A DNA stretch of 64,000 nt from Galactobacillus timonensis (lineage in GTDB: Bacteria; Bacillota_I; Bacilli_A; Erysipelotrichales; Erysipelotrichaceae): positions 675,948 through 739,947 of the forward strand of contig NZ_LT964739.1 of assembly GCF_900240265.1 (NCBI RefSeq). The letters run 5' to 3'. The translations under genes were made by a program, and so were the position numbers. The notes beneath the pieces are model-generated. The model made no database searches, was not told the origin of the DNA, and worked only from the letters and a program-made list of their open reading frames with translations. Below are positions 32,600 to 44,162 of the stretch, piece by piece; the first letter of the stretch is position 1, and each line of letters begins with the position of its first letter.

Positions 32600-34833
32600 A
32601 CGTATTTGATCGTTATGCCCCGTTTATTCAGGACTACATCTACCGCTCAGGGTGGAAGAGTCTTCGTGCCGTGCAGAATGCGGCAGGCGAAGCCATCTTC
32701 AATACCGATGACAATGTTCTGCTTACTGCTTCAACTGCCTCCGGAAAGACGGAAGCCGCTTTCTTTCCGATCCTGACTCTGCTGGATGAAAATCCCTCAA
32801 GTACCGTCGGCGTCCTTTATATCGCTCCCTTGAAGGCATTGATTAATGATCAGTTCGGCCGTCTCAATGAGCTTTGCATGGATGAAGGGATTGCCGTCAC
32901 ACGCTGGCACGGGGATGCCTCTCAGACACAGAAGCGCAGACTGCTGAAAAAGCCTTCCGGCATTCTTCAGATCACGCCCGAATCATTGGAATCACTTCTC
33001 ATCAACAAGCATATGGAGATTCCGTCCCTGTTTGGCGATCTTCGCTTCATTGTGATTGACGAGATCCATTCCCTGCTGCGCGGTGACAGAGGTCTGCAGA
33101 CGTTCTGTCTCATTGAACGTCTCTGCCGGATTGCGGGCTGTGATCCGCGAAGAATCGGCCTTTCCGCAACCATCGGAAATCCGGAAGATGCCGGCAGATT
33201 TCTGTCGGCCGGCAGTCAAAGAAAAACGATCATTCCAAAGTTTGAAGGCGGAAAGGAAGTATGGCGGCTTTCCATGGAACACTTCTATAACAGTGCACCG
33301 CAGGCCGATGAAGGAAAGACACTATCACAGAAGACGCCGCCGATGGAAGAAGTCAGCGACCCGGCACCGAAAAATGCCGATCCCGGCATTGGCTATATCT
33401 TTGAACACACCATGGGAAGAAAATGTCTCATCTTCACCAATTCCCGCGAAGAGTGTGAATCCGTCTGTCAGAGTCTTCGCCAGTACTGTGAAGCCAATCA
33501 TGAACCGGACCGCTTCCTGATCCACCATGGCAACCTTTCCGCATCCTATCGGGAAAGCGCCGAAGAAGAGATGAAGGATGATGACTCACAGATGAGTGTC
33601 TGCGCCACGGCGACACTGGAGCTTGGCATTGATATCGGAAAGCTCGAGCGTGCCTTTCAGATTGATGCGCCGTTTACTGTCTCCGGCTTTCTGCAGCGGA
33701 TGGGACGGACCGGAAGACGCGGACAGCCTTCCGAAATGTGGTTCGTCATGCGCGAAGATCATATGGAGGCCCGCGCCCTGTTGCCTGCAAGCATACCATG
33801 GTATCTCATCCAGGGCATCGCGCTGGTGCAGCTGTATATAGAAGAGCGCTTCGTGGAGCCGCCGCGCATGGATCGTCTCCCCTACAGTCTTCTCTACCAT
33901 CAGACGATGAGTACTCTGGCTTCCCAGGGCGAGATGACGCCTGCCGAGCTTGCGTCACGGGTACTGACGCTGAGCTGTTTCAGTAAGATTACGCAGGATG
34001 ATTACCGGCTGCTGTTAAGGCATCTAATTGAGATCGACCATATCAACCGCACGGAAAACGGTGGACTGATTGTCGGTCTGGCCGGTGAGCGGGTTGTAAA
34101 CAATTACAAATTCTACGCCGTGTTTCAGCAAAACGTAGAATATACGGTCCGCTCCGGTTCCGAGCAGCTTGGCACCATTGTCAAACCCGCCCCTGTCGGG
34201 GACAAAATTGCGATTGCCGGCCGCGTGTGGGTCGTGGAGGAAGTTGATCATAAGCGCCGTGAAGTGTACTGTACGCTTGTCAAGGGCAATATTCCAGCAT
34301 ACTTCGGTGATGTGGCCGGCGATATTCATACACGCATTCTGGAACGCATGTATGGCGTACTGAGCGAAGATAAGGAATATCCCTACCTGATGCCCCATGC
34401 CGTCTGCCGACTGGCGGATGCGCGGGAAACATTTAGAAAATCACTGATGTCCCAGCGTCCCCTGGTACCGCTTGGCGGAAAGATGTGGGTACTGTTCCCG
34501 TGGCTTGGCAGCTATGCCTTCCTGGCACTGGAACGGTTTCTGAAGCTGCGCTGCGGCGAGAGGCTTGGTCTCAAGGGGCTGCAGTCGTCTCGTCCCTACT
34601 ATATGCAGTTCACCATGCAGGTAAGTGAAGCAGAGTTCTATCAGATCGTCTGTGAAGAGGCTGCGAAGGACTTTGATGCACTTGAACTTGTCTATCCAAA
34701 CGAAGTTCCGGTATTTGAGAAGTACGATGAATATGTTCCTGAAGAACTCGTGCGCAAAGGCTTTGCCCATGGCGTACTGGATATGAACGGTATGAAGAAG
34801 CGTGTTCTTTCCTGGAAGAAGTATACAGAATGA
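32596..34833 (+). CDS. sngC: Lhr-like superfamily 2 helicase (BrxHI-like), Shango-like component C
   Basis: A 745-residue DNA/RNA helicase. Motifs in order: LLTASTASGKTEAAFFP (I, about 45-61), IAPLKALIND (Ia), ITPESLESLL, IVIDEIHSLL (II, DEIH, about 150-159), LSATIGN (III), CLIFTNSREECE (IV), ATATLELGIDIG (V) and FLQRMGRTGRRGQ (VI, about 364-376). The C-terminal region ends with NEVPVFEKYDEYVPEELVR, characteristic of the Lhr-like helicases paired with BrxD-type ATPases. All motor motifs look intact. A terminator follows at 34859. Confidence 0.85.
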   Translation: MNVFDRYAPFIQDYIYRSGWKSLRAVQNAAGEAIFNTDDNVLLTASTASGKTEAAFFPILTLLDENPSSTVGVLYIAPLKALINDQFGRLNELCMDEGIAVTRWHGDASQTQKRRLLKKPSGILQITPESLESLLINKHMEIPSLFGDLRFIVIDEIHSLLRGDRGLQTFCLIERLCRIAGCDPRRIGLSATIGNPEDAGRFLSAGSQRKTIIPKFEGGKEVWRLSMEHFYNSAPQADEGKTLSQKTPPMEEVSDPAPKNADPGIGYIFEHTMGRKCLIFTNSREECESVCQSLRQYCEANHEPDRFLIHHGNLSASYRESAEEEMKDDDSQMSVCATATLELGIDIGKLERAFQIDAPFTVSGFLQRMGRTGRRGQPSEMWFVMREDHMEARALLPASIPWYLIQGIALVQLYIEERFVEPPRMDRLPYSLLYHQTMSTLASQGEMTPAELASRVLTLSCFSKITQDDYRLLLRHLIEIDHINRTENGGLIVGLAGERVVNNYKFYAVFQQNVEYTVRSGSEQLGTIVKPAPVGDKIAIAGRVWVVEEVDHKRREVYCTLVKGNIPAYFGDVAGDIHTRILERMYGVLSEDKEYPYLMPHAVCRLADARETFRKSLMSQRPLVPLGGKMWVLFPWLGSYAFLALERFLKLRCGERLGLKGLQSSRPYYMQFTMQVSEAEFYQIVCEEAAKDFDALELVYPNEVPVFEKYDEYVPEELVRKGFAHGVLDMNGMKKRVLSWKKYTE

Positions 34834-34858
34834 AAAATAAGAATTGATAACTGTAAAG

Positions 34859-34894
34859 AAGGCACTGCAGGATTCATGATCCGACAGTGCCTTT
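34859..34894. terminator. Bidirectional terminator between the helicase and gyrA
   Basis: AAGGCACTG (34859-34867) and CAGTGCCTT (34885-34893) form a stem with an inner GGAT/ATCC pairing; it serves the rightward helicase gene and the leftward gyrA gene that converge here. Confidence 0.75.
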
Positions 34895-34928
34895 CCTGTT
34901 ATGGAGATTTCTATTCTGTAATGAAGAA

Positions 34929-37472
34929 TCAGTTGTTTTCTTCGGTGCTGATGGAATCATCTTTCCCTGTTTCCGGAGCAGACGGCGTCGCATCCTGCTC
35001 TGCCGATTCATCCTCTGGTTCCGGCTCCACAACAGCGACAGCGGAAACCTTGCGGTCATCTTCGACACGGATCAGGCGGACACCCTGTGTATTGCGGCTC
35101 ATGGAACGTAGCGGATCCATGGAGATACGGATGATGATGCCATCATTGGACATGATCATCAGGTCTTCGCCACCGTTGACGATGCGCATGCACACGAGGC
35201 TGCCGGTCTTGTCGGTCACATTCATGGCCTTGACGCCCTTGCTGCCGCGGTGCGTGAGACGGAACTCGCTGAGCTTGGTCAACTTGCCGTAGCCCTTTTC
35301 AGAGACGGTCAGAACGTTTTCGCCTTCTTCGCTCGTTGCCATGCCGATGACCTCTCCGCCATCAATGTTCATGGCCTTTACACCCATCGAAGAACGTCCG
35401 GATGCGCGGACATCATTTTCATCGAAGAGAACGGCCTTGCCATTGGAGCAGCCGACGAGAATCTTCGCATGTCCATTGGTCGCTCTGACGAAGGAAAGCT
35501 CATCGCCTTCGCGCAGCGTCATCGCAATCTTGCCCTTGCGGTTGATATTTTCAAACTCCGAGATCTCGACACGCTTGATCATGCCAAGCTTCGATACAAT
35601 CGCAAGTCCCCTTGCCTCATCATTTTCAGAATATGGAACGATGGCACGTACCTTTTCATCCTTGGCCAGGGAAAGCAGGTTGACAACCGGAATACCCTTC
35701 GATGTACGTGAATACTCCGGAACGTTGTAGCCCTTGAGACGATAGACCCGGCCCGTGTTTGTAAAGAACAGCACATGGTCATGCGTCGACATCGAGATGA
35801 ACTGATTGATGACATCGTCCTCATTCAGCGTCATACCCTTGATGCCGCGGCCGCCGCGGTTCTGTACCTTGTAGGAATTGGAAGGAATCCGCTTGATATA
35901 GCCGTTCTGAGAAAGCGTAATGATGACATTCTCAACCGGAATCAGATCTTCATCATCCACGTCGCTGACCGCATCGAGAATCTCTGTCTTACGCGGATCA
36001 TCATACTTGTCACGGATCACACTCAGCTCATCCTTAAGAATCTGATCGATCCGTGCCTCATGGGCAAGAATATCCTGCAGGTCAGCAATTTTAATCAATA
36101 GATCCTGATACTCTGTTTCGATCTTTTCTCGTTCCAAACCGGTCAGGCGGCGGAACTGCATATCAAGAATGGCCTTCGCCTGAATCTCATCCAAACCGAA
36201 GCCGTTCATCAAACGCGGCATAGCCTCATTGGCATCCTTCGAATCACGGATCGTATGAATGATCGCATCCAGATTGTCGACCGCAATCCGCAGACCTTCC
36301 AGAATATGGGCACGATCCTGTGCCTTCTTCAGATCAAATGCCGTTCTGCGACGGATCACTTCCTTCTGGAAACGGATATATTCCGTCAGGATATCCTTCA
36401 GACTGCACTGCTTCGGAGCACCATTGACAAGTACAACATTATTGACCGCAAACGTAGCCTGCAGCGGCGTCAGACGATACAGCTGATTCAGAAGAACTTC
36501 CGGCTGCACGTCCTTGCGCAGTTCCATGACAACACGGACACCGTCCATGTTCGATTCGTCGCGCAGATCTGTAATTCCTTCAATTACCTTGTCACGGGCA
36601 AGATCTGCAATCCGCGATACCATCGCGGCCTTGTTTACCTGATAGGGGATTTCATCGACAATGATGCGCTGCTTGCCGTTCGACATACTTTCAATATGCG
36701 TCCTGGCACGCATGACAATGGATCCGCGCCCCGTTTCAAAGGCCGAACGGATACCGCTGCGGCCAAGAATAAAGCCGCCGGTCGGAAAGTCCGGTCCCTT
36801 GATATACTGCATCAGCTCCGTCACAGAAATATCCGGATTCGCCATCACCTGCATAATGGCATCAATGACTTCGCCGAGATTGTGCGGCGCAACATTGGTC
36901 GCCATACCGACGGCGATACCCTGACCGCCATTGACCAGCAGATTCGGAAAGCGGGAAGGAAGAACAGTAGGCTCCTTTTCTTCGCCATCGTAGTTATCCT
37001 GCATGTCGACGGTATCCTTGTCCAGATCTCTGAGCATCTCGACGGCGATCTTGGACATACGTGCTTCCGTATAACGCATCGCGGCTGCACCATCTCCGTC
37101 CATGTCACCGAAGTTGCCATGGCCATCAACCAGTACCTTGCGCATGTTCCAGTTCTGGGCCATGTAAACAAGGGCGCCATAGATGGAACTGTCACCGTGA
37201 GGATGATATTTTCCCATCGTGTCGCCGACGATACGTGCACACTTCTTATAAGGCTTGTCAGGTCCGTTATTCATCTCGTTCATGGAGAAGAGAATACGGC
37301 GCTGTACAGGCTTCAGACCATCACGAACATCCGGCAGAGCACGCGCAACAATGACCGACATCGAATAATCAAGGAAGTCACGGCGGATTTCCTTGGACAG
37401 CTCGGTTTCCGTAATATTTCCCGGATCGAACTGTGACTCATCCCAATCTACAAAATCTTCGTTGTTTGCCAT
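34929..37472 (-). CDS. gyrA: DNA gyrase subunit A
   Basis: Breakage-reunion subunit of gyrase. The 847-residue protein, started at ATG 37472 (AAGGAG five bases upstream), has the catalytic tyrosine in AAMRYTEARMS (near 130), the quinolone-region helix KYHPHGDSSIYGALVYMAQ (near 83-101, with serine and alanine/tyrosine positions of a typical susceptible enzyme not judged), and the gyrase-specific GyrA box QNRGGRGIKGM near 535, which separates it from ParC. The C-terminus is an acidic tail. It lies ten bases after gyrB. Confidence 0.97.
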   Translation of the reverse strand: MANNEDFVDWDESQFDPGNITETELSKEIRRDFLDYSMSVIVARALPDVRDGLKPVQRRILFSMNEMNNGPDKPYKKCARIVGDTMGKYHPHGDSSIYGALVYMAQNWNMRKVLVDGHGNFGDMDGDGAAAMRYTEARMSKIAVEMLRDLDKDTVDMQDNYDGEEKEPTVLPSRFPNLLVNGGQGIAVGMATNVAPHNLGEVIDAIMQVMANPDISVTELMQYIKGPDFPTGGFILGRSGIRSAFETGRGSIVMRARTHIESMSNGKQRIIVDEIPYQVNKAAMVSRIADLARDKVIEGITDLRDESNMDGVRVVMELRKDVQPEVLLNQLYRLTPLQATFAVNNVVLVNGAPKQCSLKDILTEYIRFQKEVIRRRTAFDLKKAQDRAHILEGLRIAVDNLDAIIHTIRDSKDANEAMPRLMNGFGLDEIQAKAILDMQFRRLTGLEREKIETEYQDLLIKIADLQDILAHEARIDQILKDELSVIRDKYDDPRKTEILDAVSDVDDEDLIPVENVIITLSQNGYIKRIPSNSYKVQNRGGRGIKGMTLNEDDVINQFISMSTHDHVLFFTNTGRVYRLKGYNVPEYSRTSKGIPVVNLLSLAKDEKVRAIVPYSENDEARGLAIVSKLGMIKRVEISEFENINRKGKIAMTLREGDELSFVRATNGHAKILVGCSNGKAVLFDENDVRASGRSSMGVKAMNIDGGEVIGMATSEEGENVLTVSEKGYGKLTKLSEFRLTHRGSKGVKAMNVTDKTGSLVCMRIVNGGEDLMIMSNDGIIIRISMDPLRSMSRNTQGVRLIRVEDDRKVSAVAVVEPEPEDESAEQDATPSAPETGKDDSISTEENN

Positions 37473-37481
37473 GTACACTCC

Positions 37482-39484
<2,003 letters not shown>

Positions 39485-39488
<4 letters not shown>

Positions 39489-40573
39489 CCTGCGCCTCCT
39501 GACATTTCCTTCACTGTTCCATGTTCGACATGGAACAGCTTCGGGTGATTCTCATTCATAAACGGCGGCAACGCTGTCGTCGTGATTACGCTCTGACACG
39601 ATGCGGAAATCATGTTCATCAGTTTCCGCTGATGCGTACTGTCGAGTTCTGACAGAACATCGTCCAGTAGAAGTACTGCCTTTTCTGTAGATGCGGCCTC
39701 GATGTAGCGAAGAATGCTCATCTTGAATGCGAGCATCATCATCCGCTTCTGTCCCTGGCTGGCGGCTTCGATGACATTGACTCCATTCAGCTCGAAGACA
39801 AGATCTTCGCGATGGATGCCGAAGGAAGTAGCCTTGAGGAAGATATCCTTCTGCCGGCTGCTCTGATGCATCTGCTGCAGAGAATTTCTGTCCGTTTTTT
39901 CGCTGCAGCACAGATACCTGACACTGGCCTGATCGTTGTCGCCGCTGAGTTCCTGATAGAGGGATGCGATAATGGCATTGATCAAATCAATGAATGCCCT
40001 GCGAAAGGATATGATCTGTTCTTCTTCCGCTGCCATCTGTTCATCCAGTACGTCGAGATACTGTGAATCAGGGGTCATTGCCTTCAGGGCCGCGTTGCGG
40101 TCCTTCAGAAGGGAATGAAAGCGGTTCAGGCAATGGACATAGGAAGCCTGGATCTTGCCGATCTCCTGGTCCATGATCCGCCGCCTCTCCCGCGGTGCGT
40201 CAGCGAAAATGCTGAGATCGTCCGGCGCAAAGAGTACGACATTGAGCTGACCGATGAAGTCGCTGCTGCGCTTCAGAACCTGACGATTTAAAAAAAGCGT
40301 CTTGCCACGGCTGTGAATCACGGCCCGCAGAGTCTTGTCGCAGCCATCCTGAACCGTACACTCCAGATCCGCATATTCCTGTCCCCTACGGATCAGCAGA
40401 CGGTCATCATTGACGCGATGCGACTTGGACAATGACAGATAGACAAGACTTTCGAGCAGGTTTGTTTTGCCCTGGGCATTCTGTCCCAGAAACACATTCA
40501 TTCCCGGCGATAGAATCAGATCCACATCCTCATAGCTGCGAAAGTTTCGAATGTGCAGACGGGATACCTTCAT
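39485..40573 (-). CDS. recF: DNA replication/repair protein RecF
   Basis: SMC-like ATPase acting with RecO and RecR at stalled forks. The 362-residue protein has [14 protein letters not shown] at the N-terminus, Walker [21 protein letters not shown] (about 28-47), the signature [16 protein letters not shown] (near 268-283) and Walker [13 protein letters not shown] (near 297). The C-terminal coding region contains a perfect 11-bp inverted repeat (39514-39538). The start overlaps the upstream S4 gene by four bases. Confidence 0.96.
39514..39538. repeat. Perfect 11-bp inverted repeat inside the recF 3' end
   Basis: CTGTTCCATGT (39514-39524), TCG, ACATGGAACAG (39528-39538). It encodes FHVEHG in RecF. 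The outer bases TGTTCCA/TGGAACA resemble parS half-sites, but the central CACGTG is replaced. Confidence 0.7.
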
Positions 40574-40770
40574 TCGACGGTGTACGTTCTCCCATGAACT
40601 TCGACCTGATCGCCGGGATGAAGTTTCCTTCCACGGCGGGTTTCGACGGTGCCGTTGACTTTGACTTCTTCACTGTTGATCAGAAGCTTGGCTTCACCGC
40701 CGGTGGACACGACGTCGCAGAGCTTTAAAAAGGAATCAAGCTTAATGTATTCGCCGCGTATTTTTTTCAT
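40570..40770 (-). CDS. yaaA: S4-domain RNA-binding protein YaaA (RlbA)
   Basis: A 66-residue S4-like protein found between dnaN and recF in Bacillota. The conserved pattern is YIKLDSFLKLCDVVSTGGEAKLLI followed by VKVNGTVETRRGRKLHPGDQVEV. I start it at ATG 40770 (MKKIRGEY), preceded by GAGGG; the open frame continues upstream into the non-coding gap. Its exact role is unsettled, probably RNA binding near the ribosome. Confidence 0.9.
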   Translation of the reverse strand: MKKIRGEYIKLDSFLKLCDVVSTGGEAKLLINSEEVKVNGTVETRRGRKLHPGDQVEVHGRTYTVE

Positions 40771-40982
40771 CGTTTTCAACCCTCGTTTCAGCCCGTTTTC
40801 AGGCATTGAAATTATAGCACAAAAAGTGCATAAAATCCGCTTTATAATCGCGTTTTTGAGCATTTTTGAAAGAAATTTTCAAAAGTAAAAAACAGATCAG
40901 AAATGACATCATTTTTTCATCAGAGAACGGTCCTTTTTCATGCGTAAAAGAACAGAAATCATCATGAATAAAACAAGACAAT
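40771..40982. other. AT-rich gap upstream of the S4 gene
   Basis: No coding frame. The stretch is strongly AT-rich with several runs of T on the plus strand and presumably holds the promoter of the yaaA-recF-gyrB-gyrA unit on the minus strand; no clear hexamer pair was picked. Confidence 0.35.
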
Positions 40983-41010
40983 AAAACCGGCATTCATGCA
41001 AGAATGCCGG
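40983..41010 (-). terminator. Terminator after dnaN
   Basis: CCGGCATTC (40987-40995) and GAATGCCGG (41002-41010) form a perfect stem followed on the minus strand by TTTTATT. Confidence 0.88.
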
Positions 41011-41040
41011 CATACTTCATATACTGCTGACAGTGAAAGA

Positions 41041-42174
41041 TCAGTTATACGTACGAACCGGAAGAACGAGCTGGAGAAGCTTCTGATCATCTTCATCGTT
41101 CTTGAGAATGAACGGCTTCATTTCACTGGTGAAGAGAACTGTGACATTTTCATTGTTCAGGGAACGAACAGCGTCGCTCAGATAGTTTGCGGAGCAGCTG
41201 ATATCCAGCGGATCGCCTTCATAGGACACGACGCCCTGCAGGTTCTCGTGGCTTTCGCCGATCTCCTGGCTGCGCGATGTGACGACAATGTCATCGGCAG
41301 AATTAATCTGCATACGGATGATCGTCATGTTGTCGGTCTTGATGAAGCCCGGGCGTGCCGTTGCCATTAACAGAGCTGAACGGTTGACTACCAGCTTGCG
41401 CGAGAATGAGGAAGGAATGAGACGCTCAATGTCCGGGAAGGCACCTTCCAGAAGATTGGACTGCAGTGTCACTCCGTTCTGTACAAAGACAATCTTGCGG
41501 GCCGATACCGAAATGGAAATATCTCCGTCGGCGAAAATCGACTTGACCTGACCAATCGTCTTGGAAGGAATCGTAATGTTGAACGGTTCCACTTCTGCCG
41601 AAAGTACATAGCGCGCCAGGCGGAAGGAATCGGTTGCCGTAAACGTGATCCTGCCGTTTTCCGACTTCAGGTTGATTCCCATCAGAACCGGCCTTGTTTC
41701 CTTATTTGCGGCAGCGAATGACGTCTTGGCTGCGGCGTCATTGAATTCAGATGCTTTGATCGTAAACGGCGTCGTATCGGCGTTGAAATCGATGGCCGGA
41801 TAATCCGACGGATTGAAGCCGTTGATCTTGAAGTCAACGTTGTTTCCGGTGAACTGGGTCAGAGTTCCGTCGATGTTCTGGACCTGAACCTCGTCGCTGT
41901 CCAGGTTCTTTACCATGTCGAGGATGTAGTTATGGTCGACGACGATCGTTCCCGGTTCTTCAACGAAGAAGAGCTGATTGTCCTTATCGTTCTTGATGAC
42001 GGAACGGATCGAGATATCGTTGTCGGATCCGGTCAGAACGATCATGTCCTGGTTTGCTTCGATTTCGATACCGCTCATGGTCGGAATCGGAGAACTGGAT
42101 GCGACGGCTCCGTTAACGGTCTGAAGAGCTTTATAGAAGACGTCCTTGTTGATGCGGAAATTGAGATCACTCAT
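41041..42174 (-). CDS. dnaN: DNA polymerase III sliding clamp (beta subunit)
   Basis: Processivity clamp. The 377-residue protein, started at ATG 42174 with AGGAGG upstream (the open frame extends 36 codons further but without meaning), begins MSDLNFRINKDVFYKALQ and ends EMKPFILKNDEDDQKLLQLVLPVRTYN, the usual C-terminus (VLPVRT). Three repeated clamp domains are implied by length. It follows dnaA by 161 bases. Confidence 0.96.
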   Translation of the reverse strand: MSDLNFRINKDVFYKALQTVNGAVASSSPIPTMSGIEIEANQDMIVLTGSDNDISIRSVIKNDKDNQLFFVEEPGTIVVDHNYILDMVKNLDSDEVQVQNIDGTLTQFTGNNVDFKINGFNPSDYPAIDFNADTTPFTIKASEFNDAAAKTSFAAANKETRPVLMGINLKSENGRITFTATDSFRLARYVLSAEVEPFNITIPSKTIGQVKSIFADGDISISVSARKIVFVQNGVTLQSNLLEGAFPDIERLIPSSFSRKLVVNRSALLMATARPGFIKTDNMTIIRMQINSADDIVVTSRSQEIGESHENLQGVVSYEGDPLDISCSANYLSDAVRSLNNENVTVLFTSEMKPFILKNDEDDQKLLQLVLPVRTYN

Positions 42175-42335
42175 GTTTGTTAGCCTCCTGCGTACGCGCA
42201 CTGTGTATATATTCTTTTTAAGAAAACTATTGTTATTAGGGCTGTGGAAAATGTGGAAAACTTTCTGACGCCCTGTGAACATCCGTTATTCTACCATTTC
42301 AGGCATGTGGCTTAATTGTGAAGAGCCGGGGATAA

Positions 42336-43712
42336 TCACTGACCCAGACTGGCCTCAATCTCGCTGATTGCCTTGTTGAAGTTCTTGTCGCTCTTGATCT
42401 GTTTCTCAACCTTGGTGCAGGCGGAGATGATCGTGCTGTGGTCGCGGCCCCCAAACTCTTCGCCAATCTTGATGTAGGGCAGATCCAGCAGCTTGCGGCA
42501 CAGATAGATGCTGATGTGGCGGGCATTGGCAATGTTCTTGGTACGTGTCTTGCCCGTGATCTGCTGCTTGGTGAGACCGTAATAGTCGGCGACGGCCTTG
42601 ATAATCTTGCTGGGGCTGAGGCCGGTCTTATCGGATACGACAGCCTGATTTTTAAGCGCATTGACGACGGTTTCGAACTTGATCGGACCATTATCCTTCT
42701 GAAAGACAATGGCATAGAAGAGGACACGGTTCCATGCCCCTTCCAGATCACGTACGTTGCCGGAGAAATTCGAGGCAATATAGGCAAGTCCCTCTTCATC
42801 GACGCCGTTGACATCGTTGCCGGAGTTCTGAATCTTCATACGAAGAATGGCGAGACTCGTTTCAAATTCCGGCGAATCGATACCGACCGAAAGGCCGCTG
42901 GAGAAACGGGAAATGAGACGGTCCTCCAGTCCCTTGATTTCCTTCGGCTGACGATCCGAGGCGAGACATACCTGCTTGCGGTTATTGACCAGTTCGTTAT
43001 AGATGGAGAAGAATACTTCGTGGCTCTTTTCCTTTCCGGCAAGGAACTGAATATCATCGACCAGCAGAAGATCCATGCTCGACATGTACTGTTTGAAGGC
43101 TTCGATATTGCCGTTCTGAATGGCCTTCACGACCCGTTCCACGAACTTCAGGGACTCGATGTAGTAAATTTTTTTGTCCGGATAGTTCTTCTTGACGTAG
43201 TTTCCGATCGCCATCAGAAGATGGGTTTTGCCCAATCCGGAGTTGCCGTAGATAAAGAGAGGATTGAAATATCTGCCCGGATTATAGGCACAGGCAAGTG
43301 CCGCCGCCTGCGACTCGCGGTTGCAGTCGCCGACGACAAAGTTATCGAACGTACGGTCTGCCTGAATCGGCATCGAGGAAAATTCGGAGTCATCCATTTC
43401 CGCAATGGGTGTATTCTCCATGGCATTATGGAGAACAAGTTCACTCTTCTGCAGTACTTCAAGCTTAATGGGCTTTTCCAGATTTAAAAGGTCCGCGATC
43501 TGCAAAGCGAGCATCTCTTCGGACTGGGTGATGATCTGTTTGCTCATAATGTCTGGAACGAGAACGATACCTTTTTCATCGTTCAGTTCAATCAGCTGTG
43601 ACTGGGAGTAGAACGTCTGATAGATATTCTGATCCAGCTTCCCATTCGCTGTTAAATAATCCAGTGTCCGGCGCCAGACATCTGCCAGGTACTGGTCTTT
43701 TTTCGTAGTCAT
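42336..43712 (-). CDS. dnaA: Chromosomal replication initiator DnaA
   Basis: DnaA binds the boxes in the adjacent oriC and opens the duplex. The 458-residue protein has domain I (1-85), Walker A IYGNSGLGKTHLLMAIGNYV (near 153-172), Walker B DLLLVDDIQFLAGK (near 214-227), and the domain IV signature EFGGRDHSTIISACTKVE (near 422-439). AGGA lies before the ATG at 43712. DnaA boxes occur in the 450 bases upstream. Confidence 0.97.
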   Translation of the reverse strand: MTTKKDQYLADVWRRTLDYLTANGKLDQNIYQTFYSQSQLIELNDEKGIVLVPDIMSKQIITQSEEMLALQIADLLNLEKPIKLEVLQKSELVLHNAMENTPIAEMDDSEFSSMPIQADRTFDNFVVGDCNRESQAAALACAYNPGRYFNPLFIYGNSGLGKTHLLMAIGNYVKKNYPDKKIYYIESLKFVERVVKAIQNGNIEAFKQYMSSMDLLLVDDIQFLAGKEKSHEVFFSIYNELVNNRKQVCLASDRQPKEIKGLEDRLISRFSSGLSVGIDSPEFETSLAILRMKIQNSGNDVNGVDEEGLAYIASNFSGNVRDLEGAWNRVLFYAIVFQKDNGPIKFETVVNALKNQAVVSDKTGLSPSKIIKAVADYYGLTKQQITGKTRTKNIANARHISIYLCRKLLDLPYIKIGEEFGGRDHSTIISACTKVEKQIKSDKNFNKAISEIEASLGQ

Positions 43713-44118
43713 AAAATCCTCGATTCAAAAGCGTGTGCAGAACTATTTTAGGACCGGAGAATTTTGTATTCCACAACAAAATTGTGGCAAAAAAAGTTTT
43801 CCACAATGGAAATTGTAAAAAACGCATAAAAACACATATATTTTGTGGTTTTCCACACTTTCCACAAAATTATTTGTGGATAAAATTGTGCATAAATTTA
43901 TACACACGTGGAAAATTAACAAAAATGTGGATATTTTACGCAGATATGAAAATTTACCACGTTTTATCAACATCAAAAAACCGCATAACAAAGCCATTAT
44001 CACGACAATCAACACTTTTCCACAATTGTGGAAAAACACTTTATCAAATCTGTGAAAAACAGGTGGAAAATCCACAACCAGACCACCAAACAAACCAAGG
44101 AAAAGCTTAATAATGTGG
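43713..44118. other. oriC: Chromosomal origin of replication (oriC)
   Basis: A very AT-rich, gene-free stretch directly upstream of dnaA. Three perfect DnaA boxes (TTATNCACA) lie in a 32-base cluster: TGTGGATAA at 43875-43883, TGTGCATAA at 43887-43895 (both on the minus strand) and TTATACACA at 43898-43906 (plus strand). TGTGGATAT at 43926-43934 is a one-mismatch box, and many TGTGGAAAA/TTTTCCACA half-matches surround them (for example near 43785, 43848, 44019, 44113). The unwinding element is probably in the T/A-rich part toward dnaA or at 43905-43990; it cannot be fixed by eye. Confidence 0.9.
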
Positions 44119-44149
44119 AAAAAATCCCCGGAAATCACATTCCGGGGAT
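44119..44149 (-). terminator. Terminator after ppk
   Basis: ATCCCCGGAA and TTCCGGGGAT arms (44124-44133 and 44140-44149) followed on the minus strand by TTTTTTCC. It protects oriC from transcription coming from ppk. Confidence 0.85.
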
Positions 44150-44162
44150 AACAATCATTGAA

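Noticed and set aside
31271..34833. A complete BREX system
   Set aside because: Only BrxD-like and BrxHI-like relatives are present; there is no PglX methylase, PglZ, BrxC or PglW in or around the block, and a TerB-N protein is the third partner.
36255..37436. A 393-codon plus-strand frame inside gyrA
   Set aside because: Antisense shadow of gyrA; no start context or recognisable domain.
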